A stretch of DNA of 6,353 nt from JAOUEE01 sp051011595 (GCA_051011595.1 JBPCTQ010000323.1:1-6353), one strand, 5' to 3'; shown: positions 1 through 6,158, counted from the stretch's first letter. Numbers and translations: made by a program. The notes: generated from the letters alone by a model not told the origin.

Positions 1-2
1 GT

Positions 3-36
3 GATTAGGGTCGGAAGCTCAGCAACTTCCCTAATC
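3..36 (+). promoter_or_regulatory. Stem-loop directly upstream of the Shine-Dalgarno of the secreted SLH-like gene
   Basis: An exact 8-base inverted repeat, GATTAGGG at 3-10 and CCCTAATC at 29-36, can be extended inward by AAG (15-17) pairing with CTT (26-28). This leaves a 4-nt bulge (11-14) and an 8-nt loop (18-25). The 3' arm ends one base before the AAGGAG ribosome binding site at 37-42. The arms are notably AT-rich compared with the surrounding high-GC sequence. It could be a 5'UTR structure affecting mRNA stability or translation, a protein-binding operator, or the terminator of a gene to the left that lies outside the window. The pairing is seen directly; the role is inferred. Confidence 0.5.
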
Positions 37-42
37 AAGGAG
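37..42 (+). promoter_or_regulatory. Shine-Dalgarno AAGGAG deciding the ATG start at 49
   Basis: AAGGAG lies 6 nt before the ATG at 49-51. It makes that ATG a much better start than the in-frame GTG at position 1, which lies at the window edge and would put the hairpin inside the coding sequence. Starting at 49 also places a good signal peptide at the N-terminus. Confidence 0.8.
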
Positions 43-48
43 CGGGAT

Positions 49-798
49 ATGAGTAGGAAGACCATTGGAGTTTTCGCGTCGATGACCGTGATCATCGCCG
101 CCGTCGTTGGGTTCGGGGGTGCGGTCCTGGCATCGCACACCTTCAACGACACGTCGGGCACACCCTTCGAGACCGAGATCGACAACATCGCCCACGCCGG
201 CTGCGCCACCGGCTTCCCCAGTGGCGACTTCAAACCCACCAGCGCGGTGAGCCGCCAGCAGTTCTCGGGTTGGCTCAACCGTTGTGGCGGCCGCGTGGCC
301 TTCGACGGGCCCAACCAAGTGAGCAATCTGGTCGACAACGATGCGCTGGCCGACGTGTCGATCACCGTGGGTGGTGCGGGTAGCGACGTCACCCAGATGA
401 TCCTGCTGGAGGGAACCTCGTCGATCTTCACCAACTCGACCTTCGCCACCTACAACCAGGGTGGGGTGTCCAACGCGGTCCTCGAGATCTGGGACACCGA
501 TACCAACACCAACCTGACCAGCACGTGGGCCTTCGTTCGTTTCACCGACAACAGTCAGGGCTCGGACCTGTCGGTCCAGGTCGTGGTGGAAGCTGACAAG
601 GGAGTGCACAACTACGAGCTCCGGTACGGCGAGTCCGGCATCGCCGACAGCACCATGTTTGGCTTCGGGTCGAGCCTCAGCGCCACGGTGTTCCCGTTCG
701 GCCCCGACGGCACCAACTCTCTGAGCGGTACGCCGGGAGCGGCTCCCGGTGCGCGTGCTGGCGCCGAGCCGGCCCCCGACAATCCCATCTTCGGCTGA
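49..798 (+). CDS. Secreted protein with one S-layer-homology-like segment
   Basis: This 249-aa protein is probably exported. Residues 1-4 are basic (MSRK), residues 6-28 are hydrophobic, and a signal peptidase I site is plausible at about 28-30 (VLA-S). Residues 32-82 resemble one S-layer homology segment: FND, then an amphipathic stretch with DNIAHAG, the turn GFPSGDFKPTSAVSR, and QFSGWLNR. SLH segments usually occur in threes and anchor proteins to cell-wall polymers. Here only one is present, flanked by Cys52 and Cys79, which could form a disulfide. Residues about 84-218 form a Ser/Thr/Asn-rich, probably beta-rich region that I do not recognise. Residues 221-249 are a Gly/Ala/Pro-rich tail with no LPXTG motif and no membrane anchor. 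Export is well supported, wall binding through a lone SLH segment is inferred, and the specific function is unknown. Confidence 0.85.
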   Translation: MSRKTIGVFASMTVIIAAVVGFGGAVLASHTFNDTSGTPFETEIDNIAHAGCATGFPSGDFKPTSAVSRQQFSGWLNRCGGRVAFDGPNQVSNLVDNDALADVSITVGGAGSDVTQMILLEGTSSIFTNSTFATYNQGGVSNAVLEIWDTDTNTNLTSTWAFVRFTDNSQGSDLSVQVVVEADKGVHNYELRYGESGIADSTMFGFGSSLSATVFPFGPDGTNSLSGTPGAAPGARAGAEPAPDNPIFG

Positions 799-822
799 AC
801 CGCCGATCACTACACGATGACA

Positions 823-860
823 CCTGGGAGGGGGTCGGCTGCGGTCGGCCCCCTCCCGGG
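823..860. terminator. GC-rich hairpin between convergent genes, probable bidirectional terminator
   Basis: GGGAGGGGG at 826-834 pairs perfectly with CCCCCTCCC at 849-857. The stem extends outward through a T-G wobble (825/858) and two C-G pairs (824/859, 823/860), giving 12 pairs around a 14-nt loop. It lies 24 nt after the stop of the SLH-like gene and 19 nt after the stop of the thioesterase gene, which converges on it. There is only a short T run (863-865), so it is not a classical U-tract terminator. Stems without long U-tracts are common terminator candidates in high-GC actinobacteria. Folding is clear; function is inferred from position. Confidence 0.7.
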
Positions 861-879
861 GGTTTCGCCGAGGGTCCGG

Positions 880-1716
880 TCAGGTGATCGGCTGCTCGCG
901 TCGGTTCACCACCAGGGTGGCGCTGGCAATCCCCACCCGACCGGCTTCGTCCCACAGGGTTGCCTCCGACATGGCCACCCCGTCCCGTTCGACCATGCAG
1001 GCACCCTTGATACCGAGCCACTCACCCTGCATACGGCGCAGCAGCTGCGCGCTCACGTCGGCATTGGGCATCATGTGGGTGGTGAAGTCCATGTAGTTGG
1101 CCGTGCCACTGGTGAAGTCGACGATGGCGGCCAGGCGACGAAAGGCGGTGTTGTCCTCGCCCTCCACCACCGGCACCTGCAACCGTGACCACGCCATGGC
1201 GGGCACCCCACTGCGGTGGGTACCCTCGACCCGGCGGTACTCGACGGCGTCGATGAAGCCGGGAGGCTGCCACTCGCCGTCGACCCCTTCCACCAGCGGG
1301 GTCTGCTCGGGATGATCGAAGCCGGGCGGCACCGGACCGGCCGCCAAGGCGTTGAGCTCGTCGTCGGCGTCGTTGTTCTTGTCGTCGGCCACCCGCAACA
1401 CGCTGGCTCGGGCCACCAGCTTCACGCCCCACGACAACTCGATGTCGAGCAGCTGGATGTTGGCTCCTTCGCGGACGACCTCGACCTCGACGCTGGTGCA
1501 GGCCAGCGGCACCGGCCGCACCAGATCCACCGTGAAACGGGCCGGGCGCATCGGGGTGGGGGGCTCGACCGACTCACTGGCGGCCGCCAACAACGCACAC
1601 ACGGCGCCACCGTGCTGGGTGGTGGGGTCCCAAGGCCCCTGGGCCAGTCGACTGGGCAGGAATCGGTCGCCGTCGCGGGAGTACAGCGCGTCGACATCAG
1701 CGGTGTCTGTGGCCAC
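880..1716 (-). CDS. Acyl-CoA thioesterase family protein (double hotdog, 4HBT_3-like)
   Basis: This 278-aa cytoplasmic protein is recognised as a member of the actinobacterial TesB-like/4HBT_3 thioesterase family, which hydrolyses acyl-CoA thioesters. The N-terminal hotdog begins with DALYSRDGDRFLPS (residues 9-22) and contains the family signature GPWDPTTQHGG (27-37), followed by the helix ALLAAASE and the strand ARFTVDLVRPVP (59-70). A polar linker (about 110-130) leads to a second hotdog with YMDFTTHMMP (208-217) and a final strand region, GEWLGIKG through SATLVV (231-270). The length fits a two-hotdog protein. The start is GTG at 1716, chosen because GAGGAGG (1721-1727) precedes it; the frame stays open to 1800, but that extension is Pro/Arg-rich and unlike the family. 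The gene stands alone, convergent with the SLH-like gene and divergent from the RTX-like gene. The acyl substrate cannot be told from sequence. Confidence 0.85.
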   Translation of the reverse strand: MATDTADVDALYSRDGDRFLPSRLAQGPWDPTTQHGGAVCALLAAASESVEPPTPMRPARFTVDLVRPVPLACTSVEVEVVREGANIQLLDIELSWGVKLVARASVLRVADDKNNDADDELNALAAGPVPPGFDHPEQTPLVEGVDGEWQPPGFIDAVEYRRVEGTHRSGVPAMAWSRLQVPVVEGEDNTAFRRLAAIVDFTSGTANYMDFTTHMMPNADVSAQLLRRMQGEWLGIKGACMVERDGVAMSEATLWDEAGRVGIASATLVVNRREQPIT

Positions 1717-1720
1717 AAAC

Positions 1721-1727
1721 CCTCCTC
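1721..1727 (-). promoter_or_regulatory. Shine-Dalgarno GAGGAGG for the thioesterase GTG start
   Basis: On the minus strand GAGGAGG is followed by four bases and then GTG at 1716-1714. The spacing is short, but the match to the anti-SD is strong, and it is the only good ribosome site near the expected N-terminus. It argues against the upstream start at 1800. Confidence 0.65.
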
Positions 1728-1860
1728 GCAGGGCCAGAACCGCACACCGTAGGGGCCCGGGCGGCGCCGGTCGCGGTCGGGCCCCAGAAATTCGTTGCAC
1801 CCGGGGTTCGGCTCCGCGCCGGCGGTTCGCAGATGGGTTATCGTCGTCACCGACGCGATG

Positions 1861-1868
1861 AAGGGGGG
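1861..1868 (+). promoter_or_regulatory. Shine-Dalgarno AAGGGGGG deciding the ATG start at 1875
   Basis: The purine run at 1861-1868 ends 6 nt before the ATG at 1875. It selects this ATG over the in-frame ATG at 1833, which has no ribosome site and would put an Arg-rich, charged stretch in front of the signal peptide. Confidence 0.75.
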
Positions 1869-1874
1869 CCTCTC

Positions 1875-2834
1875 ATGCGCGTGGGACGTGGATTGATCCT
1901 GGCTGTCGCGATCGTCGCCACTGCTGCGGCGGGACTGTCACCTGCCGTGGGCGACGTACGGGCCGACGATCGCACCGCGGCTGGCGGGGTGTTCTACGGG
2001 ACCGAGCTGAACGATCCCGATCGAAGTGCGTACCTGGTGGTGGTGGGCGACACGGTCACCGGACCCGACGGCGCGTCGTTCGTGCCCGCCGTCTGGGTCG
2101 ACTACCACGCCGGCTTGTGTTGGACCGACGAGGAACGGCGGCCCATCGTCACCGTCGGCCTGGGCAACTTCGTCACCAAACCCAGTGGCGTCGAGGTCAT
2201 CGACAGCAGCGTTTTCCAGCAGTCGCACTGCGTCAACAACGACCGCATCATCCGTACCGATGTGCCAATCAACTTCCGCTACGACCCGAATTCGGACACG
2301 CTCAAACAAACGGTGGCCAACGGCGGTCCGGCGACACTGTTCCGGATCTGCGATGGCACCGGCTTCGGTGGAACCGGCAAGAACCGGTTCCGCAGCGTGG
2401 TGGTGGGCACCGACGGCGGCGACCAGCTCAAGGGCACTGCGGGCCGAGATCTGATCGACGCCAGAGGCGGCAACGACCACGTCCGGGCCGGCAGTGGCAG
2501 CGACATCGTGTGTGTGGGCCCGGGCACCAACACGGCGGTGGCCGGCAAGGGATTCGACGTACTGATCGGTGACAACGGTCAGGACACCTTGCGGGGCGGG
2601 CTGGGCCAGGATCTGGTGATGGGTTGGACCCACAACGACACCCTCCAGGGAGAGGGAGGCAACGACATCCTGCTCGGAAACTCGGGTGTCGATCTGCTCG
2701 AAGGTGGCCCCGGAAACGACGTCCTCTACCCCGAGGTGGGGATCGCCGACGGTGGCGGTGGGGCCAGCGACTACTGCCGCGGCTTCATCGTGTCGGACAT
2801 CTTCATCGACTGCGAGGAGATCGACGCCTCCTGA
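1875..2834 (+). CDS. Secreted RTX-like protein with nonapeptide calcium-binding repeats
   Basis: This 319-aa protein has a signal peptide (basic MRVGRG, a hydrophobic stretch at about 7-24, likely cleavage near VRA-DD at residues 28-32). Residues about 33-177 form a globular domain I do not recognise, with Cys82, Cys119 and Cys159. Residues 179-286 are twelve consecutive nine-residue units of the hemolysin-type GGxGxDxLx pattern. Position 5 is Asp in eleven units and Asn in one (219), and position 3 is Gly in eleven. Such repeats form a beta-roll that binds calcium outside the cell. A 33-residue cap contains Cys301 and Cys313 in the sequence DYCRGFIVSDIFIDCEE, probably a disulfide. Classical RTX toxins leave by type I secretion without a signal peptide; this one appears to use Sec. 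The stop lies 9 bases from the stop of the convergent minus-strand gene. Calcium binding is inferred; no enzyme activity is recognised. Confidence 0.85.
   Translation: MRVGRGLILAVAIVATAAAGLSPAVGDVRADDRTAAGGVFYGTELNDPDRSAYLVVVGDTVTGPDGASFVPAVWVDYHAGLCWTDEERRPIVTVGLGNFVTKPSGVEVIDSSVFQQSHCVNNDRIIRTDVPINFRYDPNSDTLKQTVANGGPATLFRICDGTGFGGTGKNRFRSVVVGTDGGDQLKGTAGRDLIDARGGNDHVRAGSGSDIVCVGPGTNTAVAGKGFDVLIGDNGQDTLRGGLGQDLVMGWTHNDTLQGEGGNDILLGNSGVDLLEGGPGNDVLYPEVGIADGGGGASDYCRGFIVSDIFIDCEEIDAS
2409..2732 (+). repeat. Twelve-unit RTX-like nonapeptide repeat (27 nt per unit)
   Basis: This stretch codes for residues 179-286 of the secreted protein, read as 12 units of exactly nine residues with no insertion or deletion: TDGGDQLKG, TAGRDLIDA, RGGNDHVRA, GSGSDIVCV, GPGTNTAVA, GKGFDVLIG, DNGQDTLRG, GLGQDLVMG, WTHNDTLQG, EGGNDILLG, NSGVDLLEG and GPGNDVLYP. 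The fifth unit has lost the Asp, and the ninth has lost the Gly at position 3. The conservation is at protein level; the DNA units have diverged, so this is an old array and not a recent tandem duplication. Confidence 0.85.
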
Positions 2835-2843
2835 ACCGTGGCG

Positions 2844-3398
2844 TCAGCCTCGGCCGACCAACGCGAGAAACCTCGCTCCGGCGGGTGCGGTCTCGTCGAC
2901 CGCCAGCGGGGTATCGAAGAAGCCAGGGTCGAGGGCATCGAGGTGTGGCTGCCAGAAGTCGAGCAACCACTCACCCATCTCGTCCGGGATGGTGTAGGGC
3001 AGGCCCAGACCCTGGGCCAGATCCCACCCGTGGGCGACGTTCTCGCTCAGCCGATTGCCCAGCAGTCGGCGACCACTGAGTCGGCCCAGCGGATGCTCGA
3101 AGTGCTGCTCGAGGATCCCGGGTGCCGAGAAGGCGGTGATCATTCGCAGGGCTGTCCCCCGCCAGGTGGCCACCGGATTGGTACCCAGCACCGAGATGTC
3201 GACGTCGATGACCCACGACACCTCCTCACCCTCGATGAGCCCGGCGGCCTGGCTGTCGGTGACCACGACGTGGGCGACCACCGATTGCAGGTTCCAGTCG
3301 GCGGCACCGCTTGGCTGATCCCACTCGTCGTTACCGATGCTCACCACCAGCTCGCCGAACGACGCCACCCCCGCGGTGAGCATCTCCAGTTCTGTCAC
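2844..3398 (-). CDS. TIGR03086-type putative metal-binding protein (DinB / mycothiol-dependent isomerase-like)
   Basis: This 184-aa cytoplasmic protein resembles the TIGR03086 family in the DinB/mycothiol-dependent maleylpyruvate isomerase superfamily. These are four-helix bundles that commonly hold a divalent metal through His residues. Visible hallmarks are the N-terminal helix, DWNLQSVVAHVV (residues 34-45, His43 a likely ligand), ENVAHGWDLAQGLG (119-132, His123 a likely ligand) and the C-terminal ending TAPAGARFLALVGRG. Length is normal for the family. The start is GTG at 3398 with no clear Shine-Dalgarno; an ATG at 3383 is possible, but a GGAG abuts it with no spacing. The start lies 25 nt after the guaA stop on the same strand, so co-transcription and translational coupling are possible. 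A role in thiol chemistry is a family-level inference; the substrate is unknown. Confidence 0.75.
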   Translation of the reverse strand: MTELEMLTAGVASFGELVVSIGNDEWDQPSGAADWNLQSVVAHVVVTDSQAAGLIEGEEVSWVIDVDISVLGTNPVATWRGTALRMITAFSAPGILEQHFEHPLGRLSGRRLLGNRLSENVAHGWDLAQGLGLPYTIPDEMGEWLLDFWQPHLDALDPGFFDTPLAVDETAPAGARFLALVGRG

Positions 3399-3423
3399 CG
3401 CCGGCCGAACCGGCGAGCGCCGG
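3399..3423 (-). promoter_or_regulatory. Junction hairpins between guaA and the downstream gene
   Basis: The 25-nt gap holds CGCCGG (3399-3404), CCGGCG (3410-3415) and CGCCGG again (3418-3423). The middle segment can pair with the left one (6 bp, 5-nt loop) or with the right one (5 bp, 4-nt loop: 3410-3414 with 3419-3423), but not with both. On the minus strand the right-hand structure forms first after the guaA stop, and the left-hand one ends at the downstream GTG start. It could be a weak attenuator, a processing site or chance symmetry in GC-rich DNA. Confidence 0.35.
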
Positions 3424-4977
3424 TCATTCCCATTCGATGGTGCCGGGCGGCTTGGAGGTGATGTCGTAAGCCACCCGGTTGATGCCGTCGACCTCGTTGA
3501 TGATGCGGTTGGCCATGGTCTCGAGCAGATCGTGATCGAGACGGGCCCAGTCGGCGGTCATGGCATCGTCGCTGGTGACCGCCCGGATGATGACGGGGTG
3601 GGCGTAGGTGCGTTCGTCGCCCATCACCCCCACGCTGCGAATGTCGGCCAGGACGGCGAACGCCTGCCAGATCTCCCGTTCGAGTCCGGCGTTGCGGATC
3701 TCTTCGCGCACGATGGCGTCGGCGTCCTGGAGGATGGCCACCTTCTCGGGGGTGACCTCACCGATGATGCGCACACCCAGGCCGGGGCCAGGGAAGGGCT
3801 GGCGCCACACGATCTCGTCGGGTAGCCCCAGTTCGCTGCCCACCCGCCGGACCTCGTCCTTGAACAGCGTGCGCAGCGGCTCGATGAGCTCGAAGTCCAT
3901 GTCGTCGGGCAAGCCGCCGACATTGTGGTGGCTCTTGATCTTGGCTGCGTCCTTGGTGCCCGACTCGATGACATCGGGGTACAAGGTGCCCTGCACCAGG
4001 AAGTGGGCGTCTTCGATACCTCCCGAAGCACTCTCGAACAGCCGAATGAACAGCTCGCCGATGGCCTTGCGTTTTGTCTCGGGTTCGACGACGCCGGCCA
4101 GCCGTTCGAAGAACTGATCGGCGGCCCGGACATGGATGAGCTCGATGCCCTGAGTGCGCTGGAAGGTCTCGACCACCTGCGCGCCTTCGTTCTTGCGCAT
4201 GAGGCCGGTGTCGACGAACACGCAGGTGAGCTGAGGACCGATGGCCCGATGGACCAAGGCCGCAGCGACCGCCGAGTCGACGCCGCCGGACAGACCGCAG
4301 ATGGCTCGACCGCCGCCGACCTGCTTGCGGATGATCTCGACCTGGTGGTCGATGATGTTCGTCATGGTCCAGGTGGGCGAACACTCGGCCTCGTGCCACA
4401 GGAACTGTTCGAGCACCGCCATGCCGTGTTCGGTGTGCACCACCTCGGGGTGGTATTGCACGCCGTAGCGTCGCCGGGTGAGATCCTCGAACGCGGCCAC
4501 CGGTGCGTTCGGGGTACTCGCCGTGGCCGTGGCGCCGTCGGGGGGCACGGTGATGGCATCGAAGTGGCTCATCCAGACGGTCTGGGTCTGGGGCACCCCG
4601 CCGTGAAGCAGGGACGAGGTGGCCACACGGGTGAGCTCGGTGCGGCCGTACTCGCCCCGTTCGTTGCGTCCGACCTCACCACCCAGTTGTTGGGCCAGCA
4701 GCTGGGCGCCGTAACAGATACCGAGGACGGGAATGTCGAGGTCGTAGATGGCCGGATCGAGCCGGGGGGCACCTTCGACGTGCACGCTGGCCGGGCCGCC
4801 CGACAAGATGAGCGCCGTCGGTTCGCGGGCCGCGATCTCGTCGGCGGTGATGGTGTGGGGCACGATCTCGCTGTACACCCGCAGCTCACGGACACGGCGG
4901 GCGATCAACTGGGCGTACTGGGCGCCGAAGTCGACGACCAACACCACCTGTTCGTCGGTGACGGCGGGAGGGATCAC
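3424..4977 (-). CDS. guaA: GMP synthase (glutamine-hydrolysing)
   Basis: GuaA converts XMP to GMP using ATP and ammonia from glutamine in the cytoplasm, the last step of guanine nucleotide synthesis. The 517-aa protein is full length. Residues 11-200 are a class I glutamine amidotransferase with DFGAQY (16-21), the nucleophile Cys88 in LGICYGAQ, and His176/Glu178 in YHPEV. Residues from about 206 are the ATP pyrophosphatase, with the P-loop SGGVDS (230-235). The C-terminal dimerisation domain contains RQPFPGPGLGVRI (392-404) and ends YDITSKPPGTIEWE, the typical GuaA terminus. The start is GTG at 4977; it has no clear Shine-Dalgarno but begins 17 nt after the guaB3 stop, suggesting translational coupling. 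A later GTG at 4947 is possible but would trim the family N-terminus close to its first strand. The open frame continues upstream to 5577 only because it runs through guaB3 in another frame. Confidence 0.97.
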   Translation of the reverse strand: MIPPAVTDEQVVLVVDFGAQYAQLIARRVRELRVYSEIVPHTITADEIAAREPTALILSGGPASVHVEGAPRLDPAIYDLDIPVLGICYGAQLLAQQLGGEVGRNERGEYGRTELTRVATSSLLHGGVPQTQTVWMSHFDAITVPPDGATATASTPNAPVAAFEDLTRRRYGVQYHPEVVHTEHGMAVLEQFLWHEAECSPTWTMTNIIDHQVEIIRKQVGGGRAICGLSGGVDSAVAAALVHRAIGPQLTCVFVDTGLMRKNEGAQVVETFQRTQGIELIHVRAADQFFERLAGVVEPETKRKAIGELFIRLFESASGGIEDAHFLVQGTLYPDVIESGTKDAAKIKSHHNVGGLPDDMDFELIEPLRTLFKDEVRRVGSELGLPDEIVWRQPFPGPGLGVRIIGEVTPEKVAILQDADAIVREEIRNAGLEREIWQAFAVLADIRSVGVMGDERTYAHPVIIRAVTSDDAMTADWARLDHDLLETMANRIINEVDGINRVAYDITSKPPGTIEWE

Positions 4978-4994
4978 GGTTTCGTCGAGGCGGG

Positions 4995-6158
4995 TCAGTG
5001 ACCCATACCCACACGCTGCGACATCTGCAGGGACTTGCCTTCGGTCTGCAACGCCGGCGCCACCATGACCTCGGCCTTCTGGAAGTCCTTCACGTCGGTG
5101 TAGCCGCAGGTGGCCATCGAGGTGCGGAGGGCACCGAAGAGGTTGAGGCGGCCGTCGTTCTCGTTGGCCGGGCCCAGCAGGATCTCTTCGAGTGTGCCTC
5201 GAGCGGTGGTTTGGACGCGGGCGCCGCGAGGCAACGTGGGGTGGAACGTGGCCATACCCCAGTGGTAGCCGCGGCCGGGGGCCTCGTGGGCAGCGGCCAG
5301 CGGCGAACCGATCATGACCGAGTCGGCACCACACACGATGGCCTTGGCAATGTCGCCACCGGTGCCCATGCCGCCGTCGGCGATCACGTGGCAGTACACG
5401 CCGGTTTCGTCGAGGTGGCGCATGCGGGCGGCCCGGGCATCGGCAATGGCCGTGGCCTGGGGCACACCGAGTCCGAGCACCCCGCGTGTGGTGCAGGCGT
5501 GGCCGGGGCCGACCCCGACCAGCACCCCGGCCGCACCGGTGCGCATGAGGTGCAGGGCAGCCTGGTAGCTGGCGCAACCACCAACGATGACTGGCATCTC
5601 GAGCTCGCGTACGAAGGTCTTGAGGTTGAGGGGCTCGGCGGTGTTGGACACGTGCTCGGCCGACACCACCGTGCCCTGGATGATCAGCATGTCGAGCTCA
5701 CCGGCCAAGATGGCGGGAAGGAACGCCGACGCTCGTTGCGGGGTGACCGACGCACACGAGGTGACACCGGCTTCGCGGATCTCCCGGATGCGCTGGGTGA
5801 CCAGGTCTTGTTGCACGGGCGCCATGTAGAGGTCCTGCATACGGGCGGTGGCCTTCTCGACCGGCTGACCGGCGATCTCCTCGAGGACGGCATCGGCGTC
5901 TTCGTAGCGGGTCCACAACCCTTCGAGGTTGAGCACACCCACACCACCGAGCTGACCGATGGCGATGGCGGTGGCCGGGCTGACCACGCCGTCCATGGCT
6001 GATGCCATCAGCGGCAATTCGAACCGGTAGGCGTCGATCTCCCAGGAGATGTCGACGTCTTCGGGGTCGCGTGTGCGCCGACTGGGCACGATGGCGATGT
6101 CGTCGAAGCCATAGGCCTGACGCCCGGATTTGCCCAGCCCGATCTCGATTTCGGCCAT
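4995..6158 (-). CDS. guaB3: GuaB3-family IMP dehydrogenase
   Basis: This 387-aa TIM-barrel protein belongs to the actinobacterial GuaB3 group of the IMP dehydrogenase/GMP reductase superfamily. It is predicted to oxidise IMP to XMP with NAD+, feeding the adjacent GuaA. Features seen are YGFDDIAIVPSRRTRDPEDV (residues 16-35), LPLMASAMDGVVSP (48-61), the phosphate/catalytic loop GVGPGHACTTRGVLGLGVPQ (215-234) with catalytic Cys222, and ADGGMGTGGDI (260-270). It lacks the CBS pair found in canonical IMP dehydrogenases, which makes it about 100 residues shorter. The canonical Arg-Tyr flap is not apparent; the corresponding stretch is GYHWGMATFHPTLPRG (297-312). The start is ATG at 6158, with AAAGGGG nine bases upstream on the minus strand; the longer frame to 6212 adds residues unlike the family. 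Activity as dehydrogenase rather than reductase is inferred from the intact CTTR loop and the guaA neighbour. Confidence 0.93.
   Translation of the reverse strand: MAEIEIGLGKSGRQAYGFDDIAIVPSRRTRDPEDVDISWEIDAYRFELPLMASAMDGVVSPATAIAIGQLGGVGVLNLEGLWTRYEDADAVLEEIAGQPVEKATARMQDLYMAPVQQDLVTQRIREIREAGVTSCASVTPQRASAFLPAILAGELDMLIIQGTVVSAEHVSNTAEPLNLKTFVRELEMPVIVGGCASYQAALHLMRTGAAGVLVGVGPGHACTTRGVLGLGVPQATAIADARAARMRHLDETGVYCHVIADGGMGTGGDIAKAIVCGADSVMIGSPLAAAHEAPGRGYHWGMATFHPTLPRGARVQTTARGTLEEILLGPANENDGRLNLFGALRTSMATCGYTDVKDFQKAEVMVAPALQTEGKSLQMSQRVGMGH

Larger units (their letters stand above)
1717..1874. promoter_or_regulatory. Divergent intergenic region with weak promoter candidates
   Basis: These 158 bases separate the divergent thioesterase and RTX-like genes, so both promoters should lie here. 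Leftward, TACGGT (minus strand, 1751-1746) fits the actinobacterial -10 pattern TANNNT. Rightward, TATCGT (1839-1844) fits it too and would put a transcript start about 10 nt before the ribosome site at 1861. Neither has a convincing -35 hexamer at 17-18 nt. A small 5-bp hairpin, CGTCG/CGACG (1842-1846/1851-1855), lies just before the plus-strand ribosome site. The promoter calls are weak pattern matches; the divergent arrangement itself is certain. Confidence 0.3.

Noticed and set aside
31..810. Minus-strand frame opposite the secreted SLH-like gene (259 aa)
   Set aside because: The plus strand has a strong ribosome site, a signal peptide and an SLH-like motif; the antisense product has none and is Arg/Gly/Val/His-rich.
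1216..1752. Plus-strand frame opposite the thioesterase gene (178 aa)
   Set aside because: It is antisense to a protein with clear hotdog signatures and has no ribosome site or recognisable domain.
1719..1800. N-terminal extension of the thioesterase to an ATG at 1800
   Set aside because: The added residues are Pro/Arg/Gly-rich and unlike the family, while GAGGAGG directly precedes the GTG at 1716.
2409..2732. Recent DNA tandem repeat or CRISPR-like array
   Set aside because: The 27-nt periodicity is visible only in protein; the nucleotide units differ too much, and there are no constant repeats with unique spacers.
3925..5001. A long plus-strand frame opposite guaA (358 aa)
   Set aside because: It is antisense to a clearly identified gene, has an Asp/His/Gly/Val-biased composition typical of the complement of high-GC coding DNA, and has no recognisable domain.
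4978..5577. A 200-residue N-terminal extension of guaA in the same open frame
   Set aside because: It runs through guaB3 on the same strand in another frame, is rich in Arg, Pro, His and Gly as expected of a shifted high-GC reading, and GuaA is complete at 517 aa without it.
4998..6002. A long plus-strand frame opposite guaB3 (334 aa)
   Set aside because: It has the same antisense character as the frame opposite guaA, and the minus-strand protein is an unmistakable GuaB3.
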